This document shows, one piece after another, positions 10,846 through 22,618 of a stretch of DNA of 64,000 nt. Every line of letters starts with the position of its first letter. Position 1 is the first letter of the stretch. The position numbers and the translations under genes were made by a program. A model generated the notes under the pieces. The model saw only the letters and a program-made list of their open reading frames with translations, had not been told where the DNA came from and did no database searches. This stretch comes from Orobanche coerulescens (lineage: Eukaryota > Streptophyta > Magnoliopsida > Lamiales > Orobanchaceae). The DNA lies in contig CM065806.1 in the NCBI GenBank assembly GCA_033398695.1, positions 36,667,001 to 36,731,000 on the forward strand. The letters are read 5' to 3'.

Positions 10846-11753
10846 TGTAATGTTCATGTTTTTTTCATTTCTCGTACCTTTTCAGATTCTAGTGACCCGC
10901 TTGTGCTCGTCATGATTCTTACGACATATTCTCTTTCTCATGTTTTGTGAAACGAACGAGTTTCGCAATCATTTTGAATTATTTCATGATCTTACTATCT
11001 TGGTCATTCTCGGTACAATTATCCTTCGAACCCATTTTCTGTTATCCCGAATTGATGTTCTTCGGAGTTGCACAACAGAGGCTGTATCTCTTTCTACCCT
11101 TCCGTTTTGGGTGAAATTGAAAGTTGTTCTGGAGTAATCCGGAAATAATACGATTTTTTTGCGTGAATACCGATTACTGTTGATCTCGTATGGTTATATG
11201 TTCCCACACGTTCATTTTAACATGTTAAATCGTGCTATGAACTTGTGCGTTAATGTTTAGTCGCAAAACTCATTTTTCAAACGTTTGGGCCATCTTGGGA
11301 TTTTCCTAAATTTCGTGGCATTTTATTTCGAACCTCTCTTACTCAATTTTGATTCACCATATTTGTATGTATATTTGTTGCTTAGACTTGTTTATCGGAT
11401 CCGAGTCATATTGTCGGATACGGTGAGATTAATGTAGCCGAGAATGTTACGTGTGAAGGGAAGACGCGTTCGAGTTACCCCGAACTTTTTACTTCTTTAA
11501 TTTCGGGACGAAACTTACTTTTTGAGGGGGAGAATGTAGTATCCATATGTTTCTATTTTTGGAAAATATGTATTTCAGTGCTTTTCCAATGTTGACGACT
11601 CGCTTGTAACGATTTCGATATTTCAAAACTATCTCGTTCTGCATTTTTACCATATGAACGAATCTCGGAACCCGATAGTGTTTGTTTTGCCCTTGGTTGA
11701 CTACCTTTCCTTGCCTTAAGTTTCGGGACGAAACTTATTTTAAGGGGGTAGAA
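10846..11753 (+). repeat. Stacked relics of gypsy 3' ends (polypurine tract plus LTR start)
   Basis: Three modules follow one another, each a purine-rich tract followed by an LTR-like start: AAGAGGGGGA then TGTAATGTTCATG (10846); TTTGAGGGGGAGAA then TGTAGTATCCATATG (11534); TTTTAAGGGGGTAGAA then TGTAATAATCC (11754, the real 3' LTR). Two are preceded by TTTCGGGACGAAACTTA. Around 11400-11490 a relic of the gypsy integrase C-terminus is readable (DPSHIVGYGEINVAENV), similar to the same part of the gypsy pol at 31018. These are leftovers of the autonomous ancestor or of template switching. Confidence 0.65.
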
Positions 11754-13990
11754 TGTAATAATCCTATTTTTCACATTTTTGTATATCTCGATTTTTGTGA
11801 TTTATAATATTATTATCTTCCGTTACGACCTTTCTTCTGCTACATTTCTTTCGGTGCGTGATTAAAATTGGAATTCGCGATCGAGACTCCTATCGAGCAT
11901 TTCATCATGTTCGTTTTCGTGTGATTTCGGAGATCGGGTCGTTTAGTCTTGGCGGCTGGGCACCGGCCGGCCAGGTGTGGCAGTGATCGTCCAGGTGCGC
12001 ACAAGCAGCCCACACGGGCTGGCGCTTGTGTGGAACAGGCAGACTGCTGGGCAGTCTCTGGCGACCACGCACGATATGGGCGCACGATCCGGCGCTCGTG
12101 CGGCCATGACTGCACGCGCACGAGCGGGTGCTCGTGCTTGGTGCTTGTGCGTCTCGGCAGACTCTTGATAGTGGCGCGCACGACCCGACGCACGACTGGA
12201 CGCCTGAGCATCATGCTCGTGTGTGTCCAGAAGACTCCCAGACGTGTCCAGAAGCATCCGGCAAGTTCTTGGCGCACGATTCATGCACGACCGGTGCTCG
12301 TGCATGTCTGCTCGTGCGTCATGCAGGTTCTATATAAATGACCGGGTAGACGTATTCATTACCCGTTTTCTCAACCTAACTCACCTCTTCCACGACCAAG
12401 ACTTAGAAAACATGGAGGTATGGTGTACAACTACCGATCCACGTCTGTTTTGAGTTTCTAACATCGATTAATCATCCTATAATCTTCTCCGATCGACCGA
12501 ATCAAGGTTAGTTTTCCTAAAATCTTTAACTTTGGAAAATTTGGGGATTTTGATTGATTCCATCCGTTTAAGTCGTATTAACTCAGATTACTGGTGTATT
12601 ATCGAAGATTATGTTGTATTCTATCGATTTCATCATTTTTCCACGGTTTTATCACCACCGGTTCGTCGTTTAATTGAGTTCTCAATTGATGCCTTCAAGG
12701 TGTCTGGGAAAATGCCGCAGAGGGAAATTCGGCCATTTTACGATGTTTTTTCTCGTGTGAATGATTGTTTAATTGATGATAGGATATTAGAGTCGAATTC
12801 CCTGCGAAGAGCTAGTGTTGAACTCTTCATTTCGTCGTTTTCATCGGAGATTCGGAGTTTTTCGATCGACCATGTTTTCCGGAGAATTCGCGAGGGATAC
12901 CGAGGCAAGCACCTTGTCATACGAATTATATTCCTCTAAAATCCTTACGTGAACAAGTGTGTATCATTTTTATTATGAATGAATGTTTGTGTGGATTGGT
13001 GTGATTCTAGTGGTGGTTGTTCCGAGTACATTCGACTTTGTGACTCGTCGTGATATTGCTATGTGTGAACTGGGGTATGAAACCCTCATGGTTACAATAT
13101 TGATTGTTCGGAATATCCTATGGACGTGAATTGTTATGTGACTTGTCTCGAACGTATGTAGATGATACTGTACGAAATGTTGGTTGAATCTTGTGTAGTT
13201 TGCTAATGTGAATAATTGTCTGTGTGGTTTGCTAATGTGAATATTTGCTTGTGTGTGACATCATATCCAAAGCTACGGAGGGCGTGGATGTGTACTCCGG
13301 CCTATGTATGCTACAATGGGCGGCTCTTGTGTGATGGTGTAGCGACGGTGTTGCATAATGCGTGTTTCAAGGGGCGGCTCTTGCAGGAGTGACGCCGGCG
13401 GGCGACATGAGCAAGGGGTGGCCACCACAGTGTAGTTAAAGTCGGTGCACAGGTGTTTCAGTGGAGGCTCCTGGCAGGCTTCATAGCGGAGGATACTTGT
13501 GTGATAGCTAAGACCCTGATACCGAATGGAATTGTGCCTTTTAAATCACTTTCAAACATCTTCTAAAATATTGGTATCAATAGAATGTCAAGGGTTAAAC
13601 GACCAAGGAGTTCTGACGAGATCTCCGAGGGTTAGTTAACCATTGATTGTCTTAAGCAGGAATTCATTGAGAAAGCACGTTTTGGGTCGAGGACCCTGAG
13701 ATATTTTTGAAACGGAAGTGTTTCCGTATTTTGGATCAAAGACCCCGATAGATTTTTGAAACGGAAGTGTTTCTGTGTATTGGGTTGAGGAGCCCGAGAT
13801 GTTTTAAATTTCTTTCTAGAATGCCTCCGCTTGGTTTTCAAATCTTTTTAATCCATTTACTTCGAGCCGGGTCAAAAGGGTTTTCTAAACTATTTTACTG
13901 AAGTATTGTTTCAAAATATTTTTATAAGTTTAAACTATATCTCTTGACTCGTTGGGGCGTTTCTAGAGATTCCTGTGTTCTTACTCCTCG

Positions 13991-15241
13991 TGTTGGGATA
14001 AGTAATTTTGTTTTGATAATTGCCAAAAGCTTGATACAGCAAGCCCTGTATCGAAAGCCGGTTGAAGTTGCAATCCTGTATCGAAGACCTTATCACAGTG
14101 CCAGCATACAGCAAGCTCTCGCGCTACCAAAATACAGCAACAAAGTCTAAGTAAGCACCAAGTATGGAAGCTGTCTCGAAACCTCAATACAGCACCCTTC
14201 CATACAGCGCCTGACTATTCCATTATGCCTACAGCACTAGTGGATACAGCATTCACATCGGAACAGGACTGAAGACCGTGTGAAAAAGAATCTTTAGTAT
14301 TCACTAAAGTCAAGTACCGTTTGATAAAGAAGTATTTAAATACTGAAAGGATAAAGTATTTAAATACTGAAGCTGTCAGAGATCTTCAAATCCCGCAATA
14401 TCCGGATCCCGGTCTATTCAAGTTATCACGGAATCTCGCCCAACGGATCTATCTCAATGGATATAATATTCAGAAGACTATATATATATATCTCATAAGA
14501 GCGTTGAAGACACATAGATATACATAGATATACACATACCCAAGTTACCAAGTGAAGAAGCTATCATTATATACATCAGAGCAAAACATATCTCCATAAG
14601 CTTTCTGCAAATTAAGATCCAAAGAGATATACAGTGCTCAACATCAAGAACAGCCATCATCAGCTCAAGAACTTCATATTCAAAACTGCTGTTCTTACCT
14701 GGTTACCTACCTCTTACCTTGTGTAAAAACTGAGCTCTGTGTGAACTCAACAAGTTATTCTGACCTGTGTGGGACGAATAAGAGGACGAAGCTTTAGAAC
14801 TGTGTGTGAAGAAGCAAGTCAAGAAGGAAGCTTTAACCAATCTGTGTGAACGGTTGAAAGCGACATTCTTTGTATCAATCTGTGTGAACGATACAAGGAT
14901 AGGTTTGATTATAAATACATAGTTGTGTACGCAGTATTTATAATAAACGTTTTACTCCTGTGTGGAGGACCAGTGGACGTAGAGGGGTTTACCTCGAACC
15001 ACTTAAATACTGTGTTATTTACCTTTCGCCGTTACTGTTTTCATAATTGTAATTTATATAAGTATACCTGCAAAACCACGCCGCACCAAGCTAACAGGAG
15101 ATTAGACCGAGTTGCTGTATCGACGGCAACTTACTATATTAAAGACTTCCGCTACGCACTCAGATTCGAAAACCATACAGCCTGTTGCTTAAACATTCCC
15201 CAAGCTGTATCGAGTATACTTAAAATAGAAAGGGACCAACA
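13991..15241 (+). repeat. TR-GAG1 5' LTR
   Basis: 1,251 bp. U3 is full of the word ATACAGC and its complement GCTGTAT/CTGTATC (14034-14250), followed by a TATA box in a TATATATATATA run at about 14479. The right LTR copy lacks the first 8 bases TGTTGGGA seen here (see 16680-17373). Confidence 0.9.
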
Positions 15242-15243
15242 AT

Positions 15244-15255
15244 TGGTATCAGAGC
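15244..15255 (+). other. TR-GAG1 primer-binding site
   Basis: Exact TGGTATCAGAGC two bases after the LTR, complementary to the 3' end of plant initiator tRNA-Met. Confidence 0.92.
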
Positions 15256-15352
15256 GGTTGATTCTAAAAAGAATCAGTCGTATTTTTAACTGAATTAGAT
15301 CCTTAAAAATACTTATTTTCGAAAACAGTCTTTGTAATTCCCATCTTCTAAT

Positions 15353-16673
15353 ATGGATACCTTTATGTCTAACAAGATATATATGTTTCACATTAACGAG
15401 TTTGATGACTGGAGAAACAGGATGAAGAACAAACTCAAAGCCTTTATTGGAGAATCAAAAGCTCCGCCCACATCAACAAAGACCGAAGAATGTCTTCAGG
15501 TGGTCACTGATAGTGATTCGTCTGATGATGATCTAGAAGATAGAGCCTATGTGTGCTCTATGGCCGAAGTTAAAGAAGAAAATGAAGACGGCGATGATGA
15601 TGAGGTAAGCTCCACCTCAACTATTCCCATAAATGCATCTCATACCTTTGAAAATATGCTGAATGAATTTAATAACATTCAAACGGCCCATGAGATATTG
15701 AAAGGAGAAAACATACAGCTTGAAATTTCTAACTTAGAGCTGAAAGAAGAAAATGACTTGCTGAAGAATAATTACGAAAATATGTCAGTTGATTGCGAAA
15801 ACAGCAAAGTCAATTTAGAAAAACTCATGGAGAGCAATCATCAACTTGCTCATAATCTAAATGAGACCAAGTCTCATCTTGAAAGCAAGACAAATGATTT
15901 GGCTCTACTCGAATCCAAAGTAAAATCTCTCGAGAAACGTGAAGGAGAATTAGAGACAATCTTGAAATCTTTCGAGAAATCCTCTAAAGGAATGGAAGAG
16001 ATCCTAAGCACTGGGCAACATGCTCATGATAAACGTGGCTTAGGGTACAACTCGTTCTCCAACAAAGAAAAATCTAGTACGGTATTCGTCAAGAGTGAGG
16101 AATCCATTCCTGTATCAAAATAAGTTCCGAGTTCTGTGAAGGAACCTGTTGCACCACGAACAGCAAAAGCTGCCATTCCGCCCCCGCAACTCTACTATTC
16201 GAGACAGTGGAAACAACAGCCACTCAGAAGGCGTACTCAACAGCATGCTCCACAAGCATATCATAAACGCCAGCAGTCATTCAGGAAGAAGGCTGTATCC
16301 AACCAACAAAGGCCCGTCTGGCGGTACTCTCAGATAAATGCGCCAGCACTGGATACAAGAGCCCTGTTATCCATCAAGAAAGCAGGTGTCCGCGCAGTAT
16401 CAACAACATCGTTGGGAATCCAATTGGAGACCCAGAAGGCAAGATGTTAGGCCAAAGAAAATGGATCCACCTCCGAGACGACAATCGTACTGGAATAACA
16501 ACTATAATTCTCTATTTTTCATGCATTATAATGATTACAATGACTATGTGTCTGCCCCACGTAGATATCGATATAATGGACCAAAAGTAGCCTACAACAA
16601 ACAAATTGTTGCCCGGCAAATTTGGGTACCGAAAGGCACTATCGGGAAACACTACAGCCAGAAATCCCTGTAA
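15353..16673 (+). pseudogene. copia-type gag-like protein, gag only (one stop, one frameshift)
   Basis: First frame 15353-16123 starts MDTFMSNKIYMFHINEFDDW, the usual copia gag opening (x-F-x-G/N-x-x-F-x-x-W-x-x-R-M). The normal central gag domain is shortened. An acidic stretch (DSDSSDDDLED) follows, then a long coiled coil (about residues 95-215, Leu/Glu/Lys heptads) ending KRGLGYNSF. A single TAA at 16121 is followed in the same frame by a basic Pro/Gln/Arg-rich region to 16450, and after a frameshift by 16338-16673, which ends RQIWVPKGTIG. IWVPK is the sequence that normally precedes the protease in copia polyproteins, so coding ends at the gag/pol boundary. No CCHC knuckle is visible. 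Presumed role: particle protein that packages the element using pol from a relative. Confidence 0.75.
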
Positions 16674-16679
16674 GTTTTT

Positions 16680-17373
16680 ATGCTTTTACTCATTAAGTGA
16701 GGGGGAATGCTGTAAGACCCAAGATTACAGTATCTACCATTAATTAACTGTACACTCAGAACCGTCAATACAGCACTGTAGGACCAAGAAGGCATGAAAC
16801 CTTCCTACAGCTGACGTGTGCATTAATTAAGGGGGAATACAGTACGACCCATGAATACAGCGTTAATCCGAACATAAATTGAATCCTGTATGTACCTCTT
16901 AAGGAAGAACATTACATTATTTTCACTACAGGACATCAATTTTAATTGATAATTTTTTTTATTACTGTAAGAACTCGTCTGCGAACAGTTCATAGGTTAA
17001 GTTGTACTCAACTAGATCACAAATGTAAGATTGTGCCTGCGCGCCAATCATAAGTTTAAGATGTAACAAACTTTCTTGTCATGTCAGAAATTGCCTGCGA
17101 GCAGTTCACATTTCTTTAAAACTAAGTGCTGAAGACCAGATCATTTGACCGAAGATCAAGAAGCCTGCTCAAGAAATTATCAAATAGAGAGGGAATCTGT
17201 TGGGAAGATTAAAACATCTCCTGTATCGAAGTCTTCTCATGTTACCAACAAGTGGTTATCAAAGGGGAAAATTGTTTTTAGCCTGAGAGGTTTTGATATC
17301 AGGAACTTGGCATGATCAAGAAGTTTTTGAATCATCAAAGCAGTTTTGGAAATTATCAAAAAAGGGGGAAATT
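16680..17373 (+). other. TR-GAG1 internal 3' region: five polypurine-like tracts and a mini-LTR look-alike
   Basis: No gene. Purine tracts with GGGAA or GGGGAA cores occur at 16701, 16831, 17191, 17261 and 17363. Directly after the third comes a 53-bp segment (17198-17250) with TGTTGGGA and TTACCAACA ends, followed by AGTGGTTATCAAAGG, which resembles the LTR end plus primer-binding site of this element. The last tract, AAAAAAGGGGGAAAT, directly precedes the LTR-homologous sequence at 17374 and is the best polypurine tract candidate. Confidence 0.6.
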
Positions 17374-18616
17374 TAAGTAATTTTGTTTTGATAATTTCCA
17401 AAAGCTTGATACAGCAAGCCCTGTATCGAAAGCCGGTTGAAGTTGCAATCCTGTATCGAAGACCTTATCACAGCGCCAGCATACAGCAAGCTCTCGCGCT
17501 ACCAAAATACAGCAACAAAGTCTAAGTAAGCACCAAGTATGGAAGCTGTCTCGAAACCTCAATACAGCACCCTTCCATACAGCGCCTGACTATTCCATTA
17601 TGCCTACAGCACTAGTGGATACAGCATTCACATCGGAACAGGACTGAAGACCGTGTGAAAAGGAATCTTTAGTATTCACTAAAGTCAAGTACCGTTTGAT
17701 AAAGAAGTATTTAAATACTGAAAGGATAAAGTATTTAAATACTGAAGCTGTCAGAGATCTTCAAATCCCACAATATCCGGATCCCGGTCTATTCAAGTTA
17801 TCACGGAATCTCGCCCAACGGATCTATCTCAACGGATATAATATTCAGAAGACTATATATATATCTCATAAGAGTGTTGAAGACACATAGATATACATAG
17901 ATATACACATACCCAAGTTACCAAGTGAAGAAGCTATCATTATATACATCAGAGCAAAACATATCTCCAGAAGCTTTCTGCAAATTAAAATCCAAAGAGA
18001 TATACAGTGCTCAACATCAAGAACATCCATCATCAGCTCAAGAACTTCATATTCAAAACTGCTGTTCTTACCTGGTTACCTACCTTTTACCTTGTGTAAA
18101 AACTGAGCTGTGTGTGAACTCAACAAGTTATTCTGACCTGTGTGGGACGAATAAGAGGACGAAGCTTTGGAACTGTGTGTGAAGAAGCAAGTCAAGAAGG
18201 AAGCTTTAACCAATCTGTGTGAACGGTTGAAAGCGACATTCTTTGTATCAATATGTGTGAACGATACAAGGATAGGTTTGATTATAAATACATAGTTGTG
18301 TACGCAGTATTTATAATAAACGTTTTACTCCTGTGTGGAGGACCAGTGGACGTAGAGGGGTTTACCTCGAACCACTTAAATACTGTGTTATTTACCTTTC
18401 GCCGTTACTGTTTTCATAATTGTAATTTATATAAGTATACACTGCAAAACCCTGCTCGCACCAAGCTAACAGGAGATTAGACCGAGTTTCTGTATCGACG
18501 GCAACTTACTATATTAAAGACTTCCGCTACGCACTCAGATTCGAAAACCATACAGCCTGTTGCTTAAACATTTCCCAAGCTGTATCGAGTATACTTAAAA
18601 TAGAAAGGGACCAACA
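17374..18616 (+). repeat. TR-GAG1 3' LTR
   Basis: 1,243 bp aligning with 13999-15241 with only scattered differences. The first 8 bases of the left LTR are missing here, either lost by a small deletion or because the true start is at 17198 and the left LTR lost about 170 bp. Confidence 0.85.
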
Positions 18617-19218
18617 CCTCGGTTGAGAATGAATGATTTCTATGAATGATTGGTATTCTTGTGTATGTGAATACAATTCGGTCATATGTGTGGATCTTAT
18701 GATTTGTGTTGAATTTGTGACTCTTTTGGATTGATGTGAATATTTCCCATATGGCTTGTATATTATGTACTTGCACAAGCAAATTAGTGGAATTTTGATA
18801 ACCCCCGAGTATTCGGGGGGTGGGTGTCTGTTATGCACTCCGGTTTTGCAGGTCGAAAGCAGTCATGGAATAGGCTTGACAAAGTATGAAGGGCAACGAT
18901 GCTAATCACATATGAGTCGAAGTCTTTTCTTCCATTTGAATGTAATCAAGGGCTATACTTGTTATGTATTCACCCTTGTCTGGGTGCGAGTAAGGTTATG
19001 GGAGTTGTATTATTATTTTCTTACGCATTAAGAGTTCATCCTTGATATGGGATTCTTGACCATGATGGTCTGTTGTACTGTTGAGTGACCTTCACGGCAT
19101 GTTGTCATATCTTTTGGCCTCGGCGGTCAAATGTTAATGTTGTAATTCAATGTGTCTGGCCTGGAAGAGTCTACGGCGCTGTAATATTTCCGGTTAGAAC
19201 TGGGGGTGTTACAGTGGA

Positions 19219-21162
19219 GAGGTAGGAAACTAAGTCTTAATCATATTAGGATTTCGGATGCCCTGCTTATATCAAGAAGACGAAAGCATATAAATTGGAA
19301 GCTAGGTTTGTGAAAGGTCGTTTCATTGGATATCCAGGGGATTCCATGGGATATCTATTCTACATGCACGAAGATCATAGGATCATCGTTGCTTTACAAG
19401 CACACTTCCTTGAAGATGAGTTCATTCAGGAAGGAGGCGCAGGTAGAAATATTTCTTTGGAAGAATTAAAAGAAACACCAAATGAGACACCCGTGCAAGA
19501 TATTAGAACCGAACCTTCTGAAATACAAACACAACCTCACAAGTCTAGTATAATTTCTCAAATACCTGAGAGGTATGGCTATATGCATCAAGAGGAACTG
19601 GGTATCCATGAGATGACAGAGAGTAGTCAAGATAATGATCCTTCAACATACGACCAAGTGATGGTAGATGTTGAGTCCGCAAATTGGCAAGAAGCTATTG
19701 AAGCTGATATAGACTCAATGCACGTTAATCAGGTCTGGACTTTAGTAGATCGTCCTAAGGGCATGGTGCCTATTGGAAACAAATGGATCTATAAAAGAAA
19801 GAGTGATGGAGATGGCAAGGTTGATGTCTATAACGCCAGGCTTGTGGCAAAGGGTTATTCCCAAATAGAAGGAATCGATTACTTCGAGACTTTCTCACTT
19901 GTAGCTATGATTGAGTCTATTCGCATGATACTTCCCATAGCAGCCCACTTAGATTTTGAAATATGGCAAATGAATGTGACAACGGTATTCCTAAATGGAT
20001 TCCTCGAGGAGGAGATTTACATAGAATAGCCTAAAGGATTCATATCTGAAACTAATATTCATAAAGTATGCAAACTTCAGCATGCCATTTATGGACTGAA
20101 GCAAGCTTTGCAAAGTTGGAATCTTCGTTTTAACCAGGCAGTCAAAGAGTTTGATTTTGTCCAAAATGAAGAGGAGCCCTGTATTTACAAGAATGTTAGT
20201 TGGAGCAAAATTACGTTCTTAATACTATACATAGATGACATTCTACTTATAGGAAACGACGTAGGAATGCTCAGTTCTCTCAAAGCTTGGATTTCTAAAG
20301 AGTTCTCAATGAAAGACTTGGGAGAAGCTACATATATTCTGGGTATTTGCCTCTATCGGGATAGAGCGAAAAGAATGTTAGGTATTTCCCAAGCCCTCTA
20401 TATAGAAAAGATCCTGAAGTAATTTAGGATGGAAGATTCTAAAAGAGGGTTCCTACCTATGCAACATGGTGCAAAACTTTCCATAGAGATGTGTCATCAG
20501 AGTGAGGAAGACACAAAGGAAATGAGCAAGGTACCCTATGTTTCGGCAGTTGGTAGCCTCATGTATCTATGATTTGCACTAGGTCGGACATTGTCTATGC
20601 TGTGAGCATAGTAAGTCAGTTTTAGTCAAATCCAGGACAGGAACATTGGACTGATGTGAAGAACATTCTTAAGTACCTAAGGAGGACTAAAGACTTTGTT
20701 CTTACACACGGCGGTGGAGAATTTAAAGTGATGGGTTATACTGACTCAGATTTTTCGGGGGACATGGATGTTCAGATGTACACATCAGGGTATATCTTTA
20801 CTCTGAATGGTGGGGCAGTCTCTTGGAGAAGTGCCAAGCAAAGCTCGACTGCAGTCTCTACATGTCAATCTAAATATCAGCCAACCACGGAGGCTGCTAA
20901 AGAAGCTTTTTGGATTAAGAAGTTCATTGAGGAACTTCAAGTGGTTCCTGACGTAGAGAAGCCTATGACGCTGTTTTGTGACAACGACGGAGATGTTGTG
21001 TAGTCTAAGGAGCCTATGTCTCACCACAACACCAAATATATTGAGAGAAAGTATTATTTTGTTAGAGAAATGGTTCAGAAAGGAAATGTTATACTGCAGA
21101 GAGTAGACACAGCAAATAATGTTGCTGATCCGCTTACCAAGCCACTATCACAGGCATTGTGA
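19219..21162 (+). pseudogene. Ty1/copia pol: integrase C-term, reverse transcriptase, RNase H (broken)
   Basis: Resumes the integrase frame with RGRKLSLNHIRISGCPAYI, then FVKGRFIGYPGDSMGYLFY. RT begins with NWQEAIEADIDSM and KWIYKRKSDGDGKVDVYNAR. The first catalytic Asp is replaced by Asn (WQMNVTTVFLNG; codon 19973-19975). The YIDD box at 20228-20239 is intact. RNase H shows GYTDSDFSGD and STAVSTCQSKYQPTTEAAKE, then NTKYIERKYYFVREMVQKG and NNVADPLTKPLSQAL. In-frame stops: TAG at 20027 (where CAG is usual), TAA at 20420, TAG at 21001. A frameshift lies between about 20565 and 20600, with another TAG at 20623. Ancient and dead. Confidence 0.93.
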
Positions 21163-21377
21163 TTTGATATATAAAATAATAGTCCTTGCATTTGAGAGCA
21201 AACATTCCACTCCTTATGGAGATAATGAGATAGGCACTGGAAGTGTTTAGGGCTCGAATACTTAACTGGTTCGCAAGTCGATAAAACTTAACTGAGCAGT
21301 AAGTTTAGACAAGACTTGTATAACAAGTACTTTGACATGTAGAGTGCTTGTGTTCACTAAGGGTTAGTGGGAGCACA

Positions 21378-22309
21378 TGTTATAGGTATGCTAAAGGGAT
21401 TAGAATACTCGAACACGACTCACCTCGATTCGGTTACGTGGATATCACTCTGGGATTGTCAATGACTGAATCGAAAGATTATGATAGGTATACGTGGACC
21501 TTTGACTTGAGTGGGCAAGTAGCAGTCTATACTGAATACGAATATATAATTCTCTCCTGTAAGTGAACAGGTAAATGTCCTATGCGGTTAATGGCAAATG
21601 AGATCATAAGTCTTTGGTTAAAGCAGTTAGAGCTAGTTGTATTTGATACACAAGAGCTTGGTGATCTCGGTTTGCATTAAACAAGTGCATAGAGTCAAGT
21701 TACAATTGGGTTTGACTTTACCGTGACCCTAATACTTGACCGGGACATATAATTGAAGGGCTTATACGTATACGGTATTCACGACATAATGGTTTTAAAT
21801 GACGATCATTCTTTCTTAGTTAGGTTACGGTACGGAGTAATAGACTGGCTAAGTGTTACCCGTACTTCTTGGTTCCTCCCATTACCGACTAATACGAACC
21901 TATGGAGTCGCACACAAGGATTTGATGGATAAAATGTGTATTTATTATCTCTCCATTAATATTATATATTAGATATCTAATTTGATTTACTTGATAAATC
22001 ATGCGATCTAGTGAATTAAAATTAATTACTGGGTGATTAATTTAATTTATAAATAATTATTTCTTGGAGAAATATATTTATAATTTTGTATTTGATAAAA
22101 TTAATTAATTTAGATTAATTAATTAAGTATAAATACATTTGACATAAAATGAAGTGTATTAGACACGCAAACTTTCGGTACACGAACCGAGTGGCTCGGC
22201 TCATTTTTTATCACCTAAAATCAAGGGGGCCGCCCCTTTATCTCCTCCCACCTTGCATGATGCTTACTTGTTTGTCTTTTTGTTGTGTGGGGTGTGCTTG
22301 ACTTGTTTT
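21378..22309 (+). repeat. Ty1/copia 3' LTR, left part
   Basis: Preceded by the polypurine-like AGTGGGAGCACA; starts TGTTATAGGTATGC. From about 21870 it parallels window positions 1-400. TATA-like GTATAAATACATTT at about 22127. Cut at 22309 by LARD2, with the duplication GTTTT at 22305-22309. Confidence 0.75.
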
Positions 22310-22618
22310 TGTAATATCCTGAATTTCTACTACGATTGTTTAATGTTATTTTATTCGGGTTATATTGTACAGTGTGGAATCTGTACAGTATGGATAAAAT
22401 AATTGAAGGATTGAGACAGTTGTATTTGTATAATTGTCGTACTTGGTCGACATTTGCAATTGAGGATATCGTGTATCAGGTTGTTTAATTTTGATATCGA
22501 GTATATCATGTGAGAATGTTATTGGGACGAGTATATGTATTCAGTATGTCGTGTATACGTATTCGGTATGTTGAGACAACAGGCAGGATCATCTATTTTT
22601 GGCTGAGTGCAGAAGCCA

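Larger units (their letters stand above)
13991..18616 (+). mobile_element. TR-GAG1: gag-only, copia-like non-autonomous LTR element
   Basis: 4,626 bp between the perfect 5-bp duplication CCTCG (13986-13990 and 18617-18621). Starts TGTTGGGATAAG and ends GGGACCAACA, so the termini are inverted TGTTGG/CCAACA. It has about 1.25-kb LTRs, an exact tRNA-iMet primer-binding site, and a gag-like coding region that stops at the gag/pol border. Protease, integrase and RT are absent. The two LTRs are almost identical by eye, which makes this one of the youngest insertions here. The layout corresponds to the TR-GAG class of plant elements. Confidence 0.85.
4598..19213 (+). mobile_element. LARD1: large non-autonomous gypsy-like LTR element, nested in copia integrase
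   Basis: Begins TGTAATAATACTATTTTTC and ends GGGGGTGTTACA. It is flanked by the perfect 5-bp target duplication GTGGA (4593-4597 and 19214-19218); removing element plus one duplication rejoins the copia reading frame as HEMW-RGRK. LTRs are about 2.8 kb, a tRNA-iMet-type primer-binding site follows the 5' LTR and a polypurine tract precedes the 3' LTR. The internal region of 4.35 kb has no gag, protease, RT or integrase, only an antisense ORF and relics of gypsy 3' ends. This is the LARD layout (large retrotransposon derivative). TR-GAG1 is inserted in its 3' LTR. Confidence 0.9.
11754..19213 (+). repeat. LARD1 3' LTR, interrupted by TR-GAG1
   Basis: LTR sequence runs 11754-13990 and resumes at 18622-19213. 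The two parts together (about 2.83 kb) match the 5' LTR. Its U3 cluster is at 11999-12325 with TATA at about 12330. A 135-codon frame at 12532-12939 exists only in this copy, is disrupted in the 5' LTR, and is not a gene. Confidence 0.9.

Noticed and set aside
12532..12939. 135-codon plus-strand frame
   Set aside because: Lies in the LARD1 3' LTR (R/U5); the same place in the 5' LTR is interrupted, and there is no domain.
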